Both the position numbers and the translations under genes were made by a program. Positions 44,023-46,839 of a stretch of 46,839 nt of DNA are shown here, piece by piece. Positions within the stretch are counted from its first letter, which is position 1, and every line of letters starts with the position of its first letter. Below the pieces are notes generated by a model. That model was not told the origin of the DNA and did not search any database. It saw nothing but the letters and a program-made list of their open reading frames with translations. Source of the DNA: JAFGHJ01 sp964523975 (GTDB lineage: Bacteria > Hydrothermota > UBA3072); the NCBI GenBank assembly GCA_964523975.1, contig CAZGBM010000005.1:1-46839 (forward strand). Direction: 5' to 3'.

Positions 44023-45381
44023 ATGAAAATAAATGCCGAGATATTCAGAGAATACGATATAAGAGGTATAGCAGATGAAGAACTCACAAATGAATTTGCT
44101 TACCACCTTGGCAGGGGATTCGGAACCTACTTAAAAAGAAAAAAACTTACAAATCTTGCTGTCGGAAGAGACGTAAGGAATAGTTCTCCAAGATTATTCG
44201 AAAATCTTGTAAAAGGTATAATTGAAACAGGATGTAATGTGGAAAACGTAGGTATCGTACCTAGCCCTCTTTTATATTTCGCGATCTATCATTATGAACT
44301 GGATGGCGGAGTAATGATTACGGGAAGTCATAACCCGATTGAATATAACGGATTCAAGCTGTTGAAAAGCAAAGAAACTGTGTATGGACAACAAATACAG
44401 GAATTGAAAAAAATAATACAGAAAGAAGATTATGAAAAAGGAAAAGGAAAACTAACCGAAAAAGAAATCGTAAAAGATTATATAAAATACACCTCGTCCC
44501 TGGTATCTCCGGAAAGAAAATTGAAAATAATAATGGATCCCGGAAACGGCACTGCCGGCCCGGTAGCCACAAAAATATTCGAGATTCTCGGCTCAGAATT
44601 CGAATGCATAAATTGCGAACCGGACGGGAATTTCCCGAATCATTTACCGGACCCCACTGTGGTTAAATACACGAAACAATTATCCAATAAAGTAATCGAA
44701 ACGAAAGCAAACATGGGTATAGGATATGACGGGGATTCCGACCGCGTAGGCATAATCGACGAAAACGGCAGACTTGTTTACGGTGACCAATTGTTGGGAG
44801 CTCTTGCAAAACCCATAATCGAAAAAAATCCCGGAACCGAGGTTATTTTTGACGTAAAATGTAGCCAGGGTCTCATCGAATGGATCGAAAAATTGGGCGG
44901 AAAACCCTTAATGTGGAAAACAGGACATTCCTTATTAAAGGCAAAAATGAAAGAAACGGGTAGTTTACTGGCAGGAGAAATGAGCGGACATATTTTTATC
45001 GCGGATAACTATTACGGCTTCGATGACGCCATTTTTGCTTCTGCAAGATTTTATGAAATAGCGTCCAAATCGAATAAAACCGTTTCCGAAATAATAAACG
45101 AAATTCCTTATTACCAGAGTACTCCCGAAATCAGAACCGAAGTAGGAGAAAAAGCCAAATGGAAAATAGTAGAAGCAGCAAAAAAAGAATTCCGCAAGAA
45201 ATATAAAACCATTGAAATCGACGGAGTACGCATTCTGTTTGAAGACGGCTGGGGGCTGGTCAGAGCGTCCAACACACAACCCATAGTGGTAACTCGCTTT
45301 GAGGCTAAAACAAAAGAACACCTGGAAGAAATAAAAAATATCGTGACCGACTTCATAACGCGGCAAGCCGCTGAAATGTAA
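44023..45381 (+). CDS. Phosphomannomutase/phosphoglucomutase
   Basis: Interconverts hexose-1- and -6-phosphates to supply nucleotide sugars for the glycan pathways here. The phosphoserine is Ser102 in MITGSHNPIEYNG, metal binding GYDGDSDR near 235-242, sugar specificity loop GEMSGHIF near 320, and phosphate binding RASNTQP near 425. At 452 residues it is like AlgC/ManB. The last six codons (R-Q-A-A-E-M) and the TAA lie in the GC-rich edge and start of a family A repeat, so the tail looks repeat-derived. Substrate preference (mannose or glucose) is not decidable by eye. Confidence 0.93.
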   Translation: MKINAEIFREYDIRGIADEELTNEFAYHLGRGFGTYLKRKKLTNLAVGRDVRNSSPRLFENLVKGIIETGCNVENVGIVPSPLLYFAIYHYELDGGVMITGSHNPIEYNGFKLLKSKETVYGQQIQELKKIIQKEDYEKGKGKLTEKEIVKDYIKYTSSLVSPERKLKIIMDPGNGTAGPVATKIFEILGSEFECINCEPDGNFPNHLPDPTVVKYTKQLSNKVIETKANMGIGYDGDSDRVGIIDENGRLVYGDQLLGALAKPIIEKNPGTEVIFDVKCSQGLIEWIEKLGGKPLMWKTGHSLLKAKMKETGSLLAGEMSGHIFIADNYYGFDDAIFASARFYEIASKSNKTVSEIINEIPYYQSTPEIRTEVGEKAKWKIVEAAKKEFRKKYKTIEIDGVRILFEDGWGLVRASNTQPIVVTRFEAKTKEHLEEIKNIVTDFITRQAAEM

Positions 45382-45600
45382 AAATTAAATATTAAAATGC
45401 AAAATGACAAATCGGAAAAACAAGAAACAACGAATCTCACGAATAGCACGAATAAAGTGAATAGATTTATTATTTTTTTTATTAAAGAGATTTACATTAT
45501 TAATTCATTTGTGTTATTTGTGCTATTTGTTGTTAAAAAAACGGCTGTGTGGGGTAAAAATAATACAAAATCCTGTGATCTCTGTGTTTAATAATTTATG
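45366..45600. repeat. Composite repeat: A unit from inside the gene end, D inverted arms, B trace
   Basis: The edge GCGGCAAGCCGC (~45360-45371) is coding. Then an A unit runs to ~45418 (TTAAATATTAAAATGCAAAA), followed by D arms AACGAATCTCACGAATAGC (~45429) and GTGTTATTTGTGCTATTTGT (~45511), and a B trace CCTGTGATCTCTGTGTTTAA (~45571). No gene in the gap. Confidence 0.7.
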
Positions 45601-45608
45601 GTAGACAT

Positions 45609-45857
45609 ATGAAAAAAAGAGAAATCTTAGCTGAACTTACCCAGATAGCTTGCAAGATAGGAATAAAAATTATCGAAGATAAATTATTAAGAAAGGGTGA
45701 CTACTGCCGGGTCTTTGAAAACAAATATGTAATAATGGACAAAAGAATTTCCGAAGAAGACAAAATGAATATCTTAATCAAAGCCTTAAAAAGAAACAAT
45801 CTTGAAAATGTTTATTTGACCCCGAAAATAAGGGAGTTATGCACTGAAAAAGAGTAA
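45609..45857 (+). CDS. Small unknown protein upstream of patatin
   Basis: An 82-residue protein without motif of known function, predicted compact alpha/beta. It has a patterned centre (YCRVFENKYVIMDKRISEEDK) and an end LENVYLTPKIREL that resembles small conserved hypothetical proteins of other bacteria ending in a Y-L-P-P-x-I/L-R-E motif. It overlaps the patatin gene by 14 bases if that starts at CTG 45844, and its last codons carry that gene's ribosome site, so the two are coupled. Confidence 0.75.
   Translation: MKKREILAELTQIACKIGIKIIEDKLLRKGDYCRVFENKYVIMDKRISEEDKMNILIKALKRNNLENVYLTPKIRELCTEKE
45831..45836 (+). promoter_or_regulatory. Ribosome binding site selecting the CTG start of patatin
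   Basis: AGGGAG in the end of the preceding gene, seven bases before CTG at 45844. The intervening ATG at 45839 is in another frame and hits a stop after two codons. Confidence 0.6.
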
Positions 45858-46755
45858 ATTTGGACTTGTACTTGGCGGCGGAGCAGGAAGAGGCGTTGCT
45901 CATCTGGGTGTCATAAAATGTCTTGAAGAAGAAAATATTAAGCCCTGTTTGATATTCGGAACTTCAATTGGTGCTTTGATAGGCGCACTTTATGCTCTTG
46001 GTTATGCTTTTCCCGAATTAGTCAAAAAAGCCATGGAAGTTGTCAGGTCCGGAGAATTTAAACTATTAGGCTTCGAATTCTTTAAAGACCACAAAGAAGC
46101 TTTTCCTCTAAAAAAATTAAACAACTACCTTCAGAAAAGACTCACCTTTGCAAAAATGGCTGTAATCCCATATATAACAAAAAGGGAAACTCTGGAAAAA
46201 GTAATCGATAAATTTTTACCTGATATAAATATCGAGGATTTAAAAATAAAATTTGGTTGTACTACACTTGATATCGCTTCAGGAGAAGACATATATATAG
46301 ACAAAGGACCCTTACGAGATGCCGTCATCAAATCTATCTCAATAGCAGGTATTTTCCCTGCATGGGAAGAAGAAAAAATGGTTCTGGTCGATGCCGGGCC
46401 AACTGCAAAAGTGCCTGTAGATGGATGCAGAGCACTTGGTGTAAAGAAAGTAATAGCGGTAAATGTGGGTTCCAAACTTGGAAAATACGAAAAAATAGGT
46501 TCTGCAATTTCAACAAGCATGCGGACAGATGAAATCGCAAAATTCCGTTTCAACAGATTACAGGCAGAAAGAGCCGATATTCTTATTGAACCCAAAGTCG
46601 AATCTATACACTGGGCTGATTTTACCAAATTTAATCTTGGAATAAACGCCGGATATGAAGCAACAAAAGAAAAACTCCCCGAGATAAAAAGACTTCTTAG
46701 CCCATCTTTTTTTTCTATGTTTAGGAACCTTTTCAATCGAAGAAAACAAACATAG
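45844..46755 (+). CDS. Patatin-like phospholipase, CTG start proposed
   Basis: Serine lipid acyl hydrolase (RssA/YchK-like). From CTG 45844 it reads KKSKFGLVLGGGAGRG, the family N-terminus, with the oxyanion loop GGGAGRG at 11-17 and nucleophile Ser41 in GTSIG; the catalytic Asp is in VDAGP near 180. A start at the first standard codon (TTG 45949) would leave out the oxyanion loop and is wrong. In frame there is no ATG/GTG/TTG after the stop at 45829; CTG with AGGGAG upstream is the only fitting start. Length 303 residues, normal. No signal peptide; probably cytoplasmic or membrane-associated. Confidence 0.9.
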   Translation: MKKSKFGLVLGGGAGRGVAHLGVIKCLEEENIKPCLIFGTSIGALIGALYALGYAFPELVKKAMEVVRSGEFKLLGFEFFKDHKEAFPLKKLNNYLQKRLTFAKMAVIPYITKRETLEKVIDKFLPDINIEDLKIKFGCTTLDIASGEDIYIDKGPLRDAVIKSISIAGIFPAWEEEKMVLVDAGPTAKVPVDGCRALGVKKVIAVNVGSKLGKYEKIGSAISTSMRTDEIAKFRFNRLQAERADILIEPKVESIHWADFTKFNLGINAGYEATKEKLPEIKRLLSPSFFSMFRNLFNRRKQT

Positions 46756-46777
46756 TGAATACGGTACAACTAAGACG

Positions 46778-46839
46778 ATAAATGTAAAAATCAAATATCA
46801 AAATGTAAAATTACAAATCAAAATTCAAAAATAAATTTA
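46778..46839 (+). repeat. Family A repeat unit at window end
   Basis: Starts after CGATAAATG and runs off the window. Over about 50 bases it differs at one position from the unit at ~29767 and at one from the inverted unit at ~26230-26285. It follows the patatin stop by about 25 bases. Confidence 0.85.

Noticed and set aside
46131..46769. 212-codon minus-strand frame opposite patatin
   Set aside because: Complementary to a gene with clear catalytic motifs; no independent support.

Overview
The window is an AT-rich stretch of a bacterial chromosome (roughly 35-40% GC by eye) with 37 protein genes, no RNA genes and no CRISPR. An outer membrane is implied by small beta-barrel proteins, a periplasmic TPR protein and surface-glycan genes. 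Two secreted proteins end in T9SS-like sorting domains. Together with MreBCD/PBP2 rod-shape genes this suggests a diderm, uncultivated lineage of the FCB type (for example WOR-3/Stahlbacteria or TA06). That placement is inference; nothing here fixes the taxonomy.

Layout. 0.2-7.6 kb: gltB-gltD-purF, a glutamine-using operon (glutamate synthase, then the first purine step). 8.1-13.4 kb: DUF2905 protein, two glycosyltransferases, a polyprenyl glycosylphosphotransferase and a periplasmic TPR protein (surface polysaccharide). 13.5-15.6 kb (minus): an unknown 198-aa protein, a class II-type PurE and PurC. 15.7-19.5 kb (minus): a secreted beta-propeller protein, MazG and a YfiH/laccase-domain protein. 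19.6-21.3 kb: two small outer-membrane barrels, each with its own consensus promoter and perfect terminator. 21.6-25.9 kb (minus): mreB-mreC-mreD and PBP2. 26.3-29.6 kb (minus): WecA-like transferase, UDP-galactopyranose-mutase-like flavoprotein and GT4, flanked by two inverted copies of one ~310-330 bp intergenic element. 30.2-34.7 kb: a strongly expressed sialidase-like surface protein, a membrane-TPR protein and a UbiA prenyltransferase. 35.0-43.6 kb (minus): recJ, then unknown protein-rsmI-PI(P) synthase-inositol phosphate synthase-tmk-ctpA-rimO. 44.0-46.8 kb: phosphomannomutase, a small unknown protein and a patatin phospholipase.

Three things stand out. (1) Nearly every intergenic region holds copies of a few short repeat families. 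They are arranged as nested inverted repeats, are almost identical between distant sites, and in several cases supply the stop codon and last residues of the upstream gene. (2) Translation starts are unusual. At least three genes whose family N-termini are obvious have no ATG/GTG/TTG in the right place; instead a Shine-Dalgarno sequence sits before CTG (TPR protein, patatin) or ATT (tmk). TTG starts are common. (3) Two or three operons begin with a -10 box only 5-7 bases before the start codon, so their mRNAs are probably leaderless, next to genes with strong Shine-Dalgarno sites. Inositol phospholipid synthesis and class II PurE are the main metabolic points of interest.
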